Shown piece after piece: positions 53,164-62,608 of a stretch of DNA of 64,000 bases. The notes below the pieces were generated by a model that was given only the letters and a program-made list of their open reading frames with translations, made no database searches and was not told the DNA's origin. Origin of the DNA: Vibrio brasiliensis LMG 20546 (lineage in GTDB: Bacteria > Pseudomonadota > Gammaproteobacteria > Enterobacterales > Vibrionaceae); the NCBI RefSeq assembly GCF_000189255.1, contig NZ_AEVS01000035.1:62001-126000 (forward strand), written 5' to 3'. The stretch's first letter is position 1. Every line of letters begins with the position of its first letter. A program made the position numbers and the translations under genes.

Positions 53164-54234
53164 ATGAGCACCCAGCTAAAACAACTCTGTACAATCCACA
53201 TTCCCGGCAATAAAGAAGACTCTCCCGCTGAACACTTTTCTAAAATGGCGCAATGGTGCGAGCAGCACGATATTGAACACGATGTGTATGGCGAAGGAGA
53301 AACCATTCAGGCGTTCGAGAAAAAGGTCGCAGACCTGTTAGGCTATGAGGCTGGTTTGTTCGTCATCACGGGTACCATGACTCAACCGACGGTACTTGAA
53401 CTGGTCACTAAGCAAAAACGCAATCCAATTGTTGCGATGCACCCTTCCAGTCACATCTATCTTCACGAAAGGCAGGGGTACCAGCTGCAAAACCGCTTCA
53501 ATATCTTACCGATTGGTAATGCTTATAAACCATGGAAGCTTGAAGACCTTCAGCAGTGGCCAGATGAAATTGCGGCGGCTTTGTACGAGTTGCCAATGCG
53601 TGAAATTGGAGGTCAGTTACCTTCGTGGCAAGAGTTGAACGAGATTAAGCAATATTGTGCTCAGAATGGCATTCACCTACATATGGATGGTGCGCGTTTG
53701 TGGGAGACTGCTGCATACTGGCAAAAAGAGTATCAGCAGATAGCGCAAGGATTTGATAGCGCTTATGTCTCACTCTACAAGGGGATTAACGGGCTCGGTG
53801 GTTCAATGTTACTTGGCTCGAAACAATTTATTGAACTGGCCTCGATGTGGATGAAACGTCAGGGGGGCAATGTTTATCACAGGACGCCGTATATCGTCTC
53901 AGCGGCAATGCAGTTTGACGATAGGCTTGCTCAGTTGCGAGCGCTGTTCGAACGTACTAAGCAGGTTTATCAAATCATTGAAGAGTTCCCAACATTGGCG
54001 GTTAATCCTCCCCAGCCGCAATCGAATATGCTCCATCTGATCTTACCTTTCAGTCATAAGGAAGCGCTGGAACTTCAACAGGCATTTGCAACCAAGCGCG
54101 GTATCTGGTTTGGCAATCCGCAGGTCACAGCCCATCCAAACCAATCTGTGGTTGAATGGTATGTCGGTGACAACCTGTTAGCCCTTGATGACGAGCAGTT
54201 ACGCGAGTTTTTTGCTGAGTTGACCACCAGTTAA
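53164..54234 (+). CDS. Threonine-aldolase-like beta-eliminating lyase (PLP)
   Basis: This fold-type I PLP enzyme has 356 residues from the ATG at 53164, which has GGAA 7 bp upstream; the ATG at 53152 lacks a site. The PLP lysine is K206 in VSLYKGINGLGGSML, and the cofactor-binding Asp lies in HLHMDGARLWE. The family cleaves L-threonine or other beta-hydroxy amino acids to glycine plus an aldehyde. This sequence differs from LtaE at the N-terminus (CTIHIPGNKEDSPAEHF), so the substrate may differ. Neighbours act on amino acids. Confidence 0.88.
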   Translation: MSTQLKQLCTIHIPGNKEDSPAEHFSKMAQWCEQHDIEHDVYGEGETIQAFEKKVADLLGYEAGLFVITGTMTQPTVLELVTKQKRNPIVAMHPSSHIYLHERQGYQLQNRFNILPIGNAYKPWKLEDLQQWPDEIAAALYELPMREIGGQLPSWQELNEIKQYCAQNGIHLHMDGARLWETAAYWQKEYQQIAQGFDSAYVSLYKGINGLGGSMLLGSKQFIELASMWMKRQGGNVYHRTPYIVSAAMQFDDRLAQLRALFERTKQVYQIIEEFPTLAVNPPQPQSNMLHLILPFSHKEALELQQAFATKRGIWFGNPQVTAHPNQSVVEWYVGDNLLALDDEQLREFFAELTTS

Positions 54235-54268
54235 CGCTGCATTTTCCGGATAAGGAGCATTCGACAAG

Positions 54269-54610
54269 ATGAAAATAGGCGTAGTTAGCGACAAGACCGG
54301 ACTTGGAATTCATACAATTCGGTACTACGAAAAACAGGGGCTGGTAATACAACCGGAGAAAGACGCTAGCGGTCACCGTTCTTATACTTCAACCGATGTT
54401 GATGTATTGAATTGGGTATCCTGCATGAAGAATTCGGGCATGTCGCTTAGTAAGATCAAGAAGTACACAGAGGCCTTTTATGCGGGCGATAAGTCGCAAT
54501 GTATCGCCTTTCTCCAAGACCACCTTGAGCACCTCTATAAACAGCAACAGGATATCGAGCACTATATCGAGGTGACAGAAAACAAAATAAATCGCTTCAA
54601 AAACGCTTGA
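54269..54610 (+). CDS. MerR-family transcriptional regulator
   Basis: This 113-residue regulator has the N-terminal winged helix-turn-helix (IGVVSDKTGLGIHTIRYYEKQGLV) and a C-terminal coiled-coil dimerisation helix (YKQQQDIEHYIEVTENKINRFKN). There are no metal-binding cysteines in the C-terminal loop, so it is not a metal sensor of the CueR/ZntR type; it resembles the AdhR/NmlR-like group. An operator-like palindrome overlaps its stop codon and lies before phzF, so it probably controls that gene. Confidence 0.9.
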   Translation: MKIGVVSDKTGLGIHTIRYYEKQGLVIQPEKDASGHRSYTSTDVDVLNWVSCMKNSGMSLSKIKKYTEAFYAGDKSQCIAFLQDHLEHLYKQQQDIEHYIEVTENKINRFKNA

Positions 54611-54631
54611 CCTAGAGTATGGTCTAGATTG
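54607..54631 (+). promoter_or_regulatory. MerR-type operator/promoter before phzF
   Basis: TTGACC (54607-54612, -35 like) overlaps the palindrome CTAGA-N6-TCTAG (54612-54627). The CTTGACCTAGAGT start is typical of MerR-family (AdhR-like) promoters with a long spacer. The expected -10 (around 54632) is poor, so the exact promoter is unsure. Confidence 0.6.
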
Positions 54632-54668
54632 CTAACCTCATTGAACTAACCCAATGAGGAGCAGCAAA

Positions 54669-55532
54669 ATGGAAGTGAAAGTAGCAATTGTCGATGCGTT
54701 TGTAGATGGTGAAAAAGGTGGTAACCCAGCAGGTGTTGTGCTTAATGCCGACCAACTGACTGACCAACAGAAACTGTCGATTGCGAACCAAGTAGGCTTG
54801 TCGGAAACCGCCTTTATTTCTCATTCGACCAGTGCCGACTTCAAGCTCGACTTTTTTACCCCACAGAGACAGATCGCTCATTGCGGTCACGCCACTATCG
54901 CCAGCTTTAGTTATCTGTCTCAGCTAGATTTGATTCCACAATCTCATACTTCGAAAGAGACCATTGATGGCAATCGAAACATCATTGTTAAAGATGGCTT
55001 TGCTTATATGCAACAGCTAGCGCCACGCTATACTGATATCACTGAAGAAACACCGAGAGTGCTGGCAGCGTTAGGGTTGAGCTCAGAGCAGGTAACAGCC
55101 CAACCCGTCATCGCCAACACAGGTAACGGCTTTATTTTGGTCGGAGTGAAAGACATAGCGACGCTACAGGGCATTGTTCCTGACCATTCCTTGATTAATA
55201 AGCTGTCAGAAAAACACGACCTAATCGGTTTCTATGTATTTAGTCGCGAAACAAATCTGCCAGGTCGAGATGCGTCAACAAGAATGTTCGCGCCTCGTTA
55301 CGGCATTAAAGAAGAGGCAGCAACGGGTATGGCTGCAGGGCCATTGGCATGTTATCTCTACGACTACCTGAAACTGGAACAGACTCGATTTGTGATAGAG
55401 CAGGGCTATTCCATGCCGATGCCTTCACCAAGCTGCATTGAAGTCTCCATCTGTGTTGAAAACGATGCTATATCCTCACTGCTTGCTGGTGGTGTAGGTG
55501 TTCCTTCTCGCTTTGTGACGATGGAGATTTAG
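54669..55532 (+). CDS. PhzF-family isomerase/epimerase-like protein
   Basis: This 287-residue protein from the ATG at 54669 has GAGGAG 7 bp upstream; an in-frame ATG at 54654 overlaps that site. It has the PhzF diaminopimelate-epimerase-like fold with GGNPAGVVL near residue 18, the catalytic Glu region QVGLSETAFI, the FFTPQRQIAHCGHATIA block and the C-terminal EEAATGMAAGPLA. PhzF proteins isomerise small acids; in phenazine producers this is a biosynthetic step, but most bacterial homologues, like this one, have unknown substrates. No other phenazine genes are nearby. Confidence 0.9.
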   Translation: MEVKVAIVDAFVDGEKGGNPAGVVLNADQLTDQQKLSIANQVGLSETAFISHSTSADFKLDFFTPQRQIAHCGHATIASFSYLSQLDLIPQSHTSKETIDGNRNIIVKDGFAYMQQLAPRYTDITEETPRVLAALGLSSEQVTAQPVIANTGNGFILVGVKDIATLQGIVPDHSLINKLSEKHDLIGFYVFSRETNLPGRDASTRMFAPRYGIKEEAATGMAAGPLACYLYDYLKLEQTRFVIEQGYSMPMPSPSCIEVSICVENDAISSLLAGGVGVPSRFVTMEI

Positions 55533-55596
55533 TCGCTGATGGTAAAATAGTGTAGGTTAGTCATTGGGTTGACTAACCTTCTTACATGGAGGACGT

Positions 55597-56136
55597 ATGC
55601 TTGACAGAACAAATACAGGACTGGTGATTGTTGATGTGCAGGGAAAACTTGCCAGTCTGGTTCATGATTCCGATACCCTGATTGCAAACTGTGCCAAGCT
55701 GACTCAGGGAGCTCAATTGCTAGGGTTGCCTATAGTCTGGCTGGAGCAAAACCCTGAGAAACTGGGCCCAACGGTAGATTCTGTACGTCAGTTACTTAAA
55801 GATGTAACACCGATCAGCAAGTTTACCTTTAACGGCTGCGGTGAACCTGAGTTTGTCGAAGCTGTTCGTCAGGCAAACGTCGAGAACTTTTTGCTATGCG
55901 GTATCGAAGCGCACATCTGCGTCTATCAAACCGCGCTGGCATTGGCACAGCGCGATTATGACGTTCACCTGGTGACGGACTGTATATCCTCTCGCTTAGA
56001 GCAAAATAAACAACTGAGCGTCCGCAAACTATTGAACAAGGGGATAGACATTACTTGTTTGGAGATGTGTCTCTATGAGCTGGTCAAAGATTGTCGTAGT
56101 GATGAGTTCAGGTCGATCTTAAAGCTGATCAAATAA
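55597..56136 (+). CDS. Cysteine hydrolase, isochorismatase family
   Basis: This 179-residue hydrolase has the triad D13 (VIVDVQ), K75 (ISKFTF) and C108 (GIEAHICVYQTA), as in YcaC/nicotinamidase-like enzymes. Members hydrolyse amide or related bonds; the substrate is unknown. A strong GGAGG site precedes the ATG. It lies 64 bp after phzF on the same strand and may be co-transcribed. Confidence 0.9.
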   Translation: MLDRTNTGLVIVDVQGKLASLVHDSDTLIANCAKLTQGAQLLGLPIVWLEQNPEKLGPTVDSVRQLLKDVTPISKFTFNGCGEPEFVEAVRQANVENFLLCGIEAHICVYQTALALAQRDYDVHLVTDCISSRLEQNKQLSVRKLLNKGIDITCLEMCLYELVKDCRSDEFRSILKLIK

Positions 56137-56160
56137 CGTTGAGCTGCAAAGAGACTAACC

Positions 56161-57081
56161 TCAGTCATCAGCCCTGTCATCTTGTGTATCGCTAAACTCT
56201 TTTTCTACCCAAGATTTTAGTTTGAGGACATTATCGTTACGCAGTTTGTCCGGTTTACAGACAAAGAAAAACGCCTGATGGGGGTTATTAACCGGTTTGC
56301 CTATCTCGACTAAAAAGCCGTGTTTGATTTCATCACGGACAAACAAACGGTGAGTGACAAAGACGCCGAGCTTTTGTATCGCCGCCTGTATCGCATGAAC
56401 AGAGGCGATAAAGTTTAAATTGTTATGCTGCTTAGGCACTGGCAGCGAGTTACCCTCACACCAGACATTCCAGTCATTTTTTCTCCGTAAGTTGTCAGCA
56501 TAAATAGCGGGATAGCGTTGTAATAATTCAGCGGCGGAAGGTCTGGATTGCGATGATTCTAATAACTGCGGACTGCAAACGAGCAACAACTCATCATCAC
56601 CGAGCTTCTCGCAATAGTAATCCTGCCATTCATCTGTTTTACCGTGGATGATAGCGACATCGACCCCCTCCTGATTTAAATCAAATGCACCAATAAGATT
56701 TGACAGGCGCACATCGACATCAGGTGCGTGGTGCTGAAAGTCATTCACCTTTGGAACCCACCAGTGAATCGCCAATGAGTTGACCATATTGACGGTGATT
56801 TTGCTCGATTGAGGCTGTTGAGTTATCGCTTCTGTTGCATCGACGATAGCGGTTAAAGCGGGAGCAATGTCGTTGTAATAATTCTGGCCAATTGAGTTGA
56901 GCTGAACTTGTCTGCCCACGCGCTGAAAAAGTGGTTGGCCGAGTTGCGACTCAAGGCTTTTGATCGCTTGACTGATAGCAGAATGACTGACACTGAGTAA
57001 ATCTGCGGCTTTGGTCATACTGCCAGTCTCTGCGACAGCCACAAATGCATACAGAGATTTTAGAGGTGGTCGTCGATTCAT
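56161..57081 (-). CDS. LysR-family transcriptional regulator
   Basis: This 306-residue regulator has an N-terminal helix-turn-helix (FVAVAETGSMTKAADLLSVSHSAISQAIKSLE) and an effector domain with a GcvA-like profile (MVNSLAIHWWVPKVNDFQ, GVDVAIIHG). It is divergent from an EamA transporter gene across 94 bp, which makes that gene its likely target. The ligand is unknown. Confidence 0.9.
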   Translation of the reverse strand: MNRRPPLKSLYAFVAVAETGSMTKAADLLSVSHSAISQAIKSLESQLGQPLFQRVGRQVQLNSIGQNYYNDIAPALTAIVDATEAITQQPQSSKITVNMVNSLAIHWWVPKVNDFQHHAPDVDVRLSNLIGAFDLNQEGVDVAIIHGKTDEWQDYYCEKLGDDELLLVCSPQLLESSQSRPSAAELLQRYPAIYADNLRRKNDWNVWCEGNSLPVPKQHNNLNFIASVHAIQAAIQKLGVFVTHRLFVRDEIKHGFLVEIGKPVNNPHQAFFFVCKPDKLRNDNVLKLKSWVEKEFSDTQDDRADD

Positions 57082-57175
57082 ATGTAAGTTTTGCTAACAG
57101 GTTTGGTTAAATATATTCGTTTTTTATCCGCTTGTCATTGCAATAGTATGAGCCTGCCTATAGGGAGGAATCATA

Positions 57176-58096
57176 TTGCTAAATAACCGTGCTGTACCTT
57201 ATATGCTAGTTTCAACGCTCAGTTTGTCGTTAACTGGTCTATTTTTAAAAAAACTAACAGAAATGCTAAGCGTCGACTTGTTGACATTTCTGCGTCTTCT
57301 AATGCCTGCACTGCTGTTTTTCTCCATCGTCGTAATGTCGAAGTTGCATTGGCCGCCAAGGAACTTAATCAGACCTATTATCGTGCGTGCTCTGTGCATA
57401 GCGGCATGCCAACTCTGTTTTATTGCCTCACTGAGCAGGTTATCGCTGGTGGAAAGTTCGGTACTGTTTGCGACCGGACCTATTTTTATTGCTGTGTTAG
57501 AAAAACTGTTGTTTCAGGTTGAGATTAAGACTCAAACTAAATTTAGTTTAGTTGCCACTTTTATAGGAGTTGTATTGCTGGCGGGAGATGTGTCTGGTAT
57601 CCAGTTCCGACCTGAATTGTTAATCGGTTTGGCGTCCGGAGTGTTTAGTGCGGGATCTCAGGTGAGTCTGTTTCGTGCCAGCAAAGCGGAAGTTGCCCCT
57701 GCGACCATCAACGGGTGGACGTTTCTCATTGCCGCTGTTAGCGTCTTACCGATCTTGTCCATTTCCGGTCTGTCCGTCGCGGATCAGAAAATCCTGTTAG
57801 CGCCAATAGAACATGGTGCAGTGTGGTTGCTGTTATGCACACTGTCAGTCTCTGTCGCGACGACTCAGATAATGCGCTCAAAAGCGTACAAACTGGCGCA
57901 GACGAACTCTCAGATTGCTCCACTGATCTTCACTAGTTTGCTGTTCAGCACACTGTGGCAGGTACTGTTCTTTGCTCAGACGTTCTCAAACTATCAGATA
58001 GCGGGGGTTGCACTAATTGTCACTGCTGCAGTGATGAACAGCTTTGCTGCTCAATTATATAAGTTGATTAGCGTTGCCAGCGCCCGGTTGGTGTGA
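57176..58096 (+). CDS. EamA/DMT-family transporter (TTG start)
   Basis: This 306-residue inner-membrane protein has ten helices and two EamA repeats (first LSLTGLFLKKLTEML..., second LLIGLASGVFSAGSQVSLF...). The start is unusual: TTG at 57176, preceded by the strong site AGGGAGGAA (57162-57170). The next in-frame ATG (57203) has no ribosome binding site and would trim helix 1. It is divergent from the LysR gene. Substrate unknown, probably a small metabolite. Confidence 0.85.
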   Translation: MLNNRAVPYMLVSTLSLSLTGLFLKKLTEMLSVDLLTFLRLLMPALLFFSIVVMSKLHWPPRNLIRPIIVRALCIAACQLCFIASLSRLSLVESSVLFATGPIFIAVLEKLLFQVEIKTQTKFSLVATFIGVVLLAGDVSGIQFRPELLIGLASGVFSAGSQVSLFRASKAEVAPATINGWTFLIAAVSVLPILSISGLSVADQKILLAPIEHGAVWLLLCTLSVSVATTQIMRSKAYKLAQTNSQIAPLIFTSLLFSTLWQVLFFAQTFSNYQIAGVALIVTAAVMNSFAAQLYKLISVASARLV

Positions 58097-58182
58097 ATGT
58101 TGTTAATAACAAATTTATCAGTATGAGCTAAGGTTAATGTGAGGAGAGTTATTCTTAACCGCGTGCGCGGGGGAGGATATAA

Positions 58183-58533
58183 ATGAAAGAATACCGGACA
58201 GTCATACTGGTCTCATTAGGAGCCGTATGTTTAGTCTCAATGGTATTGGCGAGTTACTTTATGATCAGTCAGTACCGTGCGAAGGCTAGAGCTGAACTGA
58301 TGGGAGAATGGGTGGAATCTCGTGTCGCTGGCTATTCTGCTGCGACGGTTCGTATCGGCAAAGATGGCGTATATTGGGATCAACACCTGGTCAGTACAAA
58401 ATATACGTTTGACGGAGAGTTACTCGAGTTCACAAGAGGGGGGCGCGAGCAACGATTCACATTCGATATGGATAAAGGGACACTCGTCCATCTGAATGGT
58501 GATTACAAAGCGGTTTTTAAGAAGTCAGAATGA
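58183..58533 (+). CDS. DUF2850-like membrane-anchored protein (paralogue)
   Basis: This 116-residue protein has one N-terminal membrane helix (VILVSLGAVCLVSMVLASYF) and a small soluble domain. The pattern MGEWVESRVAGYSAATVRIGKDGVYWDQHLVSTKYTFDG aligns with the DUF2850 protein at 23614-24090 (W-x-E, GVY, ATNF/STKY-FDG). It is shorter, missing the C-terminal tail of the other copy. Function unknown. Confidence 0.68.
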   Translation: MKEYRTVILVSLGAVCLVSMVLASYFMISQYRAKARAELMGEWVESRVAGYSAATVRIGKDGVYWDQHLVSTKYTFDGELLEFTRGGREQRFTFDMDKGTLVHLNGDYKAVFKKSE

Positions 58534-58697
58534 CCAGAACGTCATAGAAACTTAGCTATTATATTATTGATGTGTCCGGATGCTATGTGGTTAACATCAC
58601 TCAGTATTCGGGCACGTTCTTGTTTATGAGCATGAAGAAAGCAACACTGATGTGATAACCTCCGCTGTGTTGTAGCAATGATATCCGGAGAACAGTA

Positions 58698-59096
58698 ATG
58701 GTAGTAGCAGAGCGTTATTCGTTTCCTTATGAGGCTCAGATTGCCAAGGCGAGTTTAGAAAGTGCCGGCATTGAATGCTGTATCGCCGACGAACATACCG
58801 TTAATGCTCAGTGGCTGTACTCTAACGCTATCGGTGGTGTAAAGCTGATGGTCGCGGAGGAAGACTTAGATCAGGCTCGACTTATCCTGAGTAGTGATTT
58901 TTCGGCTGCACTTGAATGTGAGGAGGAAGTGAACACTGCCGACGAGTGCCCTCACTGTGGCAGCACTGATCTTATTGCTCACACGCAAGGTAAGCGCCCG
59001 GCATTTGTTGTTTTCATACTGCTTGGCTTTCCGCTGTTTTTCTACAAGCATGGATATAAATGTAACCAGTGTGGCGAGTTTAGTCACAAGCTGTAG
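58698..59096 (+). CDS. DUF2007 protein with C-terminal zinc ribbon
   Basis: This 132-residue protein has an N-terminal DUF2007 (GlnB-like ferredoxin fold; YSFPYEAQIAKASLESAGIECCIAD). The C-terminal part has two CxxC pairs (CPHCGS, CNQCGE) forming a zinc ribbon, split by a hydrophobic hairpin (FVVFILLGFPLFFY). CGGAGA supports the ATG. Function unknown; a signalling or regulatory role is assumed for the family. Confidence 0.85.
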   Translation: MVVAERYSFPYEAQIAKASLESAGIECCIADEHTVNAQWLYSNAIGGVKLMVAEEDLDQARLILSSDFSAALECEEEVNTADECPHCGSTDLIAHTQGKRPAFVVFILLGFPLFFYKHGYKCNQCGEFSHKL

Positions 59097-59130
59097 ATAG
59101 AGAGGAATAGGCCTTCCATAGCAGGCAAGA

Positions 59131-59158
59131 AAAAGGCGAACCCAATGGTTCGCCTTTT
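59131..59158. terminator. Bidirectional terminator between the DUF2007 gene and gcvP
   Basis: A perfect 12-bp stem (AAAAGGCGAACC and complement) with a CAAT loop has T runs on both strands. It ends the glyA-gcvH-gcvP operon on the minus strand. Confidence 0.94.
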
Positions 59159-59206
59159 GTTTTTTAAGTCAGTTTTCAACTTGGTTATCTGTGATCAACT
59201 ACCAAA

Positions 59207-62071
59207 TTAATCTTCGTAGTTGTCGATGCTAGGGCAGGAACAGATTAGGTTACGGTCACCGTAAACGTTGTCTACGCGGTTAACCGTTGGCCAGTATTTC
59301 CAGCTCTTAGTTGCTGGTGAAGGGAAACAGCCTAGCTCACGAGAGTAAGGGCGATCCCATTCGTCTTTCGACAGGTCAACTTGAGTGTGAGGTGCGTTAA
59401 CCAGAGGGTTGTTCTCTAGCGGCCATTCACCGTTCTTCACTTTAGCCATCTCTTCACGGATTGTGATCATTGCTTCACAGAAACGGTCTAGCTCTTCCAG
59501 ATCTTCAGACTCCGTTGGCTCAACCATTAGTGTGCCCGCAACCGGGAACGACATAGTTGGCGCGTGGAAACCGTAGTCCATCAGACGCTTAGCGATATCT
59601 TCTTCGCTGATGCCTGTCTCTTCTTTTAGCGGGCGAATATCGATAATACATTCGTGTGCTACGCGGCCGTTAGTGCCACGGTAAAGAACAGGGTAGTGAG
59701 GGCGTAGACGCTCCATCACGTAGTTAGCATTTAGAATCGCGACTTTCGTTGCATCTGTCAGACCTGCTTCACCCATCATCGCGATGTAAGCCCACGAGAT
59801 AGGAAGGATAGAAGCACTACCAAGGTCAGCTGCTGAGATAGCGTAATCATCACCTTCGACACCGTTTTCGATGTGACCAGGCAGGAAAGGTGCCAGGTGC
59901 GATTTAACACCGATAGGACCCATACCTGGACCGCCACCACCGTGTGGGATACAGAAAGTTTTGTGTAGGTTCAGGTGCGAAACGTCAGAGCCGATAAAGC
60001 CAGGAGAAGTCAGACCAACCTGAGCATTCATGTTAGCACCGTCTAGGTAAACCTGACCGCCTGCTGCGTGTACCATTTCACATACTTCTTTCACTTGCTC
60101 TTCGTATACGCCGTGCGTAGAAGGGTAAGTGATCATGATGCTTGATAGGTTTTCAGCGTGTTTTTCGATTTTAGCCGCCAGGTCGACCATATCGATGTTG
60201 CCCTCGTCATCACACTTAACAACGACTACCTTCATTGACACCATTGAAGCTGTCGCTGGGTTCGTACCGTGTGCAGAACTTGGGATAAGACATACGTTAC
60301 GGTGTCCTTCTCCGCGGCTGTCATGGTAACGCTGGATAGCGATAAGACCTGCGTATTCACCTGATGCACCAGAGTTTGGCTGAAGCGAGAATGCGTCGTA
60401 GCCAGTGATTTCACATAGCTTTTCTTTCAGGTCTTTTGCCAAAGCAGAGTAACCTGCTGCCTGATCCATTGGTGCGAATGGGTGAATTGAGCCGAATTCA
60501 GGCCATGTCACAGGGATCATCTCAGCAGCAGCGTTAAGCTTCATGGTACAGCTGCCCAGAGGGATCATACCGTGAGTCAGTGAGAAGTCTTTGTTCTCAA
60601 GCTGCTTCAGGTAACGCATCATCTGTGTTTCGCTGTGGTGCGTGTTGAATACAGGGTGAGTCAGATACTCAGAAGTACGACGTAGTGCTTCTGGAATGGC
60701 TGCAAATTCGTTACCAGTGATCTCAGATGACAGTGCGTTAACTTCATCTTTCACGCCAAATACTGCGAATAGAGCTTCGATATCAGCAGTTGTGGTTGTT
60801 TCGTCACAGCTGATACCTAGTTTGCCATCTAGCTTACGTAGGTTCAGATCAGCTGCTTGAGCTTTTGCGTATAGCTCTTCTGTTTGACCAGCCGTGTTGA
60901 TAGTGATGGTGTCGAAGAAGCTGTTGTGAGCCAGTTCGAAACCAGATTTAGTCAGACCAGCAGCCAAAATAGCGGTCATGTGGTGCGTACGACGAGCAAT
61001 TGTGCGCAGACCTTCAGCGCCGTGATAAACAGCGTAGAAAGAAGCCATGTTTGCTAGTAGTGCCTGAGCAGTACAGATGTTTGATGTCGCTTTTTCGCGG
61101 CGGATATGTTGCTCACGAGTCTGCATTGCCATACGCAGTGCCTGGTTGCCGTTGCTATCGATAGAAACACCGATAACACGACCTGGCATAGTACGTTTGT
61201 GCTTGTCACGTGTTGCCATAAATGCTGCGTGTGGACCACCGTAGCCCATTGGTACGCCAAAGCGTTGTGCACTACCGATTACAACGTCTGCGCCCATTTC
61301 GCCAGCAGGCTTAAGCAGAGCAGAAGCCAGCAGGTCTGTCGCTACCGTTACCAGTGTTTTATTCGCTTGCGCTTTTGCGATAACGTCAGTCAGATCACGT
61401 ACTTCACCAGTTGTGCCAGGATACTGAACTAGTGCACCGAATACGTCTTGCTCCGGAAGAGACTCTAGAGTGCCAACCAGTACTTCAAAACCAATGTACT
61501 TAGCACGAGTTTTAACTACTTCAAGCGTTTGTGGGTGAACGTCATCTGCAACGAAGAATACGTTGCTCTTACTCTTACCAGCACGCTTACATAGCGTCAT
61601 TGCTTCGCCAGCGGCGGTTGCTTCATCAAGTAGCGACGCGTTGGCAATGTCCATAGCAGTCAGGTCCATTACCATCTGCTGGAAGTTAAGCAGCGCTTCT
61701 AGACGGCCTTGAGAGATTTCTGGCTGGTATGGTGTGTAAGCCGTGTACCAACCTGGGTTCTCAAGTACGTTACGTAAGATTACGTTAGGCGTAAAAGTGT
61801 TGTAGTAGCCCTGACCAATAAAGGTACGCTTAATTTTGTTTTGGTCAGCAAATTCGCGCATTGCAACCAACATGTCTGCTTCGCTTTTCGCTTCAGCAAG
61901 GGTCATTGGCTTTTCCAGGCGAATTTGCGCTGGAACTGTTTCTTCGATCAGTGCATCCAGGTTAGCTACGTTGATCGCGTCCAACATCTTCTGTTGGTCA
62001 GATTTGTTTGGTCCGTTGTGGCGTGCAACGAACTCATTTTGTGTGCTGAGGCTTTGAAGTAATTCAGTCAT
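59207..62071 (-). CDS. gcvP: Glycine dehydrogenase (decarboxylating), P-protein
   Basis: This PLP-dependent P-protein decarboxylates glycine and passes the aminomethyl group to the lipoyl arm of GcvH. The 954-residue length is typical of the fused single-chain form. The PLP lysine is K704 in [21 protein letters not shown]. Other family blocks are [33 protein letters not shown] at the N-terminal half and [12 protein letters not shown] near 507. AAAGGA precedes the ATG. It is last in the glyA-gcvH-gcvP order, with a terminator-like hairpin between gcvH and gcvP. gcvT is not in the window. Confidence 0.97.
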   Translation of the reverse strand: MTELLQSLSTQNEFVARHNGPNKSDQQKMLDAINVANLDALIEETVPAQIRLEKPMTLAEAKSEADMLVAMREFADQNKIKRTFIGQGYYNTFTPNVILRNVLENPGWYTAYTPYQPEISQGRLEALLNFQQMVMDLTAMDIANASLLDEATAAGEAMTLCKRAGKSKSNVFFVADDVHPQTLEVVKTRAKYIGFEVLVGTLESLPEQDVFGALVQYPGTTGEVRDLTDVIAKAQANKTLVTVATDLLASALLKPAGEMGADVVIGSAQRFGVPMGYGGPHAAFMATRDKHKRTMPGRVIGVSIDSNGNQALRMAMQTREQHIRREKATSNICTAQALLANMASFYAVYHGAEGLRTIARRTHHMTAILAAGLTKSGFELAHNSFFDTITINTAGQTEELYAKAQAADLNLRKLDGKLGISCDETTTTADIEALFAVFGVKDEVNALSSEITGNEFAAIPEALRRTSEYLTHPVFNTHHSETQMMRYLKQLENKDFSLTHGMIPLGSCTMKLNAAAEMIPVTWPEFGSIHPFAPMDQAAGYSALAKDLKEKLCEITGYDAFSLQPNSGASGEYAGLIAIQRYHDSRGEGHRNVCLIPSSAHGTNPATASMVSMKVVVVKCDDEGNIDMVDLAAKIEKHAENLSSIMITYPSTHGVYEEQVKEVCEMVHAAGGQVYLDGANMNAQVGLTSPGFIGSDVSHLNLHKTFCIPHGGGGPGMGPIGVKSHLAPFLPGHIENGVEGDDYAISAADLGSASILPISWAYIAMMGEAGLTDATKVAILNANYVMERLRPHYPVLYRGTNGRVAHECIIDIRPLKEETGISEEDIAKRLMDYGFHAPTMSFPVAGTLMVEPTESEDLEELDRFCEAMITIREEMAKVKNGEWPLENNPLVNAPHTQVDLSKDEWDRPYSRELGCFPSPATKSWKYWPTVNRVDNVYGDRNLICSCPSIDNYED

Positions 62072-62147
62072 TGTCCTTTACCTACTCCATCATTCGGGTA
62101 ACGGATTACAGCGTTACTGATAATATTAATTATACGTCCGAACTTTG

Positions 62148-62179
62148 AAAAAAAGCTGCCACCTGAACGGGGCAGCTTT
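62148..62179 (-). terminator. Terminator-like hairpin between gcvH and gcvP
   Basis: Read on the minus strand, a 9-bp stem AAAGCTGCC/GGCAGCTTT encloses a 10-nt loop and is followed by seven Ts, 14 bp after the gcvH stop. A TATAAT (62129-62134, minus strand) just downstream could be a -10 for gcvP, although no good -35 is seen. Confidence 0.85.
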
Positions 62180-62192
62180 GCTGATTTCCTAA

Positions 62193-62573
62193 TTACTCGT
62201 CTTCGATTGAGTTTAGGTACTCTTCTGCGTCTTTTAGGTTGTCTAGTTCAGATGCGTCAGACATCTTCACTTTAACAATCCAACCGCCTTCATAAGGTTC
62301 TTCGTTAATAAGCTCTGGGCTGTCTTCTAGCTCTTCGTTGATTTCAACAATTTCACCAGTGATTGGTGCGTAGATATCAGAAGCCGCTTTAACTGACTCA
62401 ACAAGTGAGAAGCTATCACCTGCTTCGATTTCGTCTTCTACTGCTGGAAGGTCTACGAATACTACATCGCCAAGCATCTCTTGTGCGTGCTCTGAAATAC
62501 CGATAGTTACTGTGCCGTCACCGTTGTCACGAACCCATTCATGGCTATCTGCAAACTTCAGTGTGTTGTCCAT
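62193..62573 (-). CDS. gcvH: Glycine cleavage system H protein
   Basis: This 126-residue lipoyl carrier shuttles the aminomethyl group between P-, T- and L-proteins. The lipoylated lysine is K62 in [14 protein letters not shown]. Family blocks are [20 protein letters not shown] at the start and [12 protein letters not shown]. It lies 35 bp after glyA. Length is normal. Confidence 0.97.
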   Translation of the reverse strand: MDNTLKFADSHEWVRDNGDGTVTIGISEHAQEMLGDVVFVDLPAVEDEIEAGDSFSLVESVKAASDIYAPITGEIVEINEELEDSPELINEEPYEGGWIVKVKMSDASELDNLKDAEEYLNSIEDE

Positions 62574-62608
62574 TGCTTATTCTCCAAAAATAACTTTATT
62601 AAAATTGT

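Noticed and set aside
54669-56136. Phenazine or isochorismate biosynthesis cluster
   Set aside because: Only PhzF-like and isochorismatase-fold hydrolase genes are present. Both families are broad, and no phzA/B/D/E/G or chorismate enzymes are nearby.
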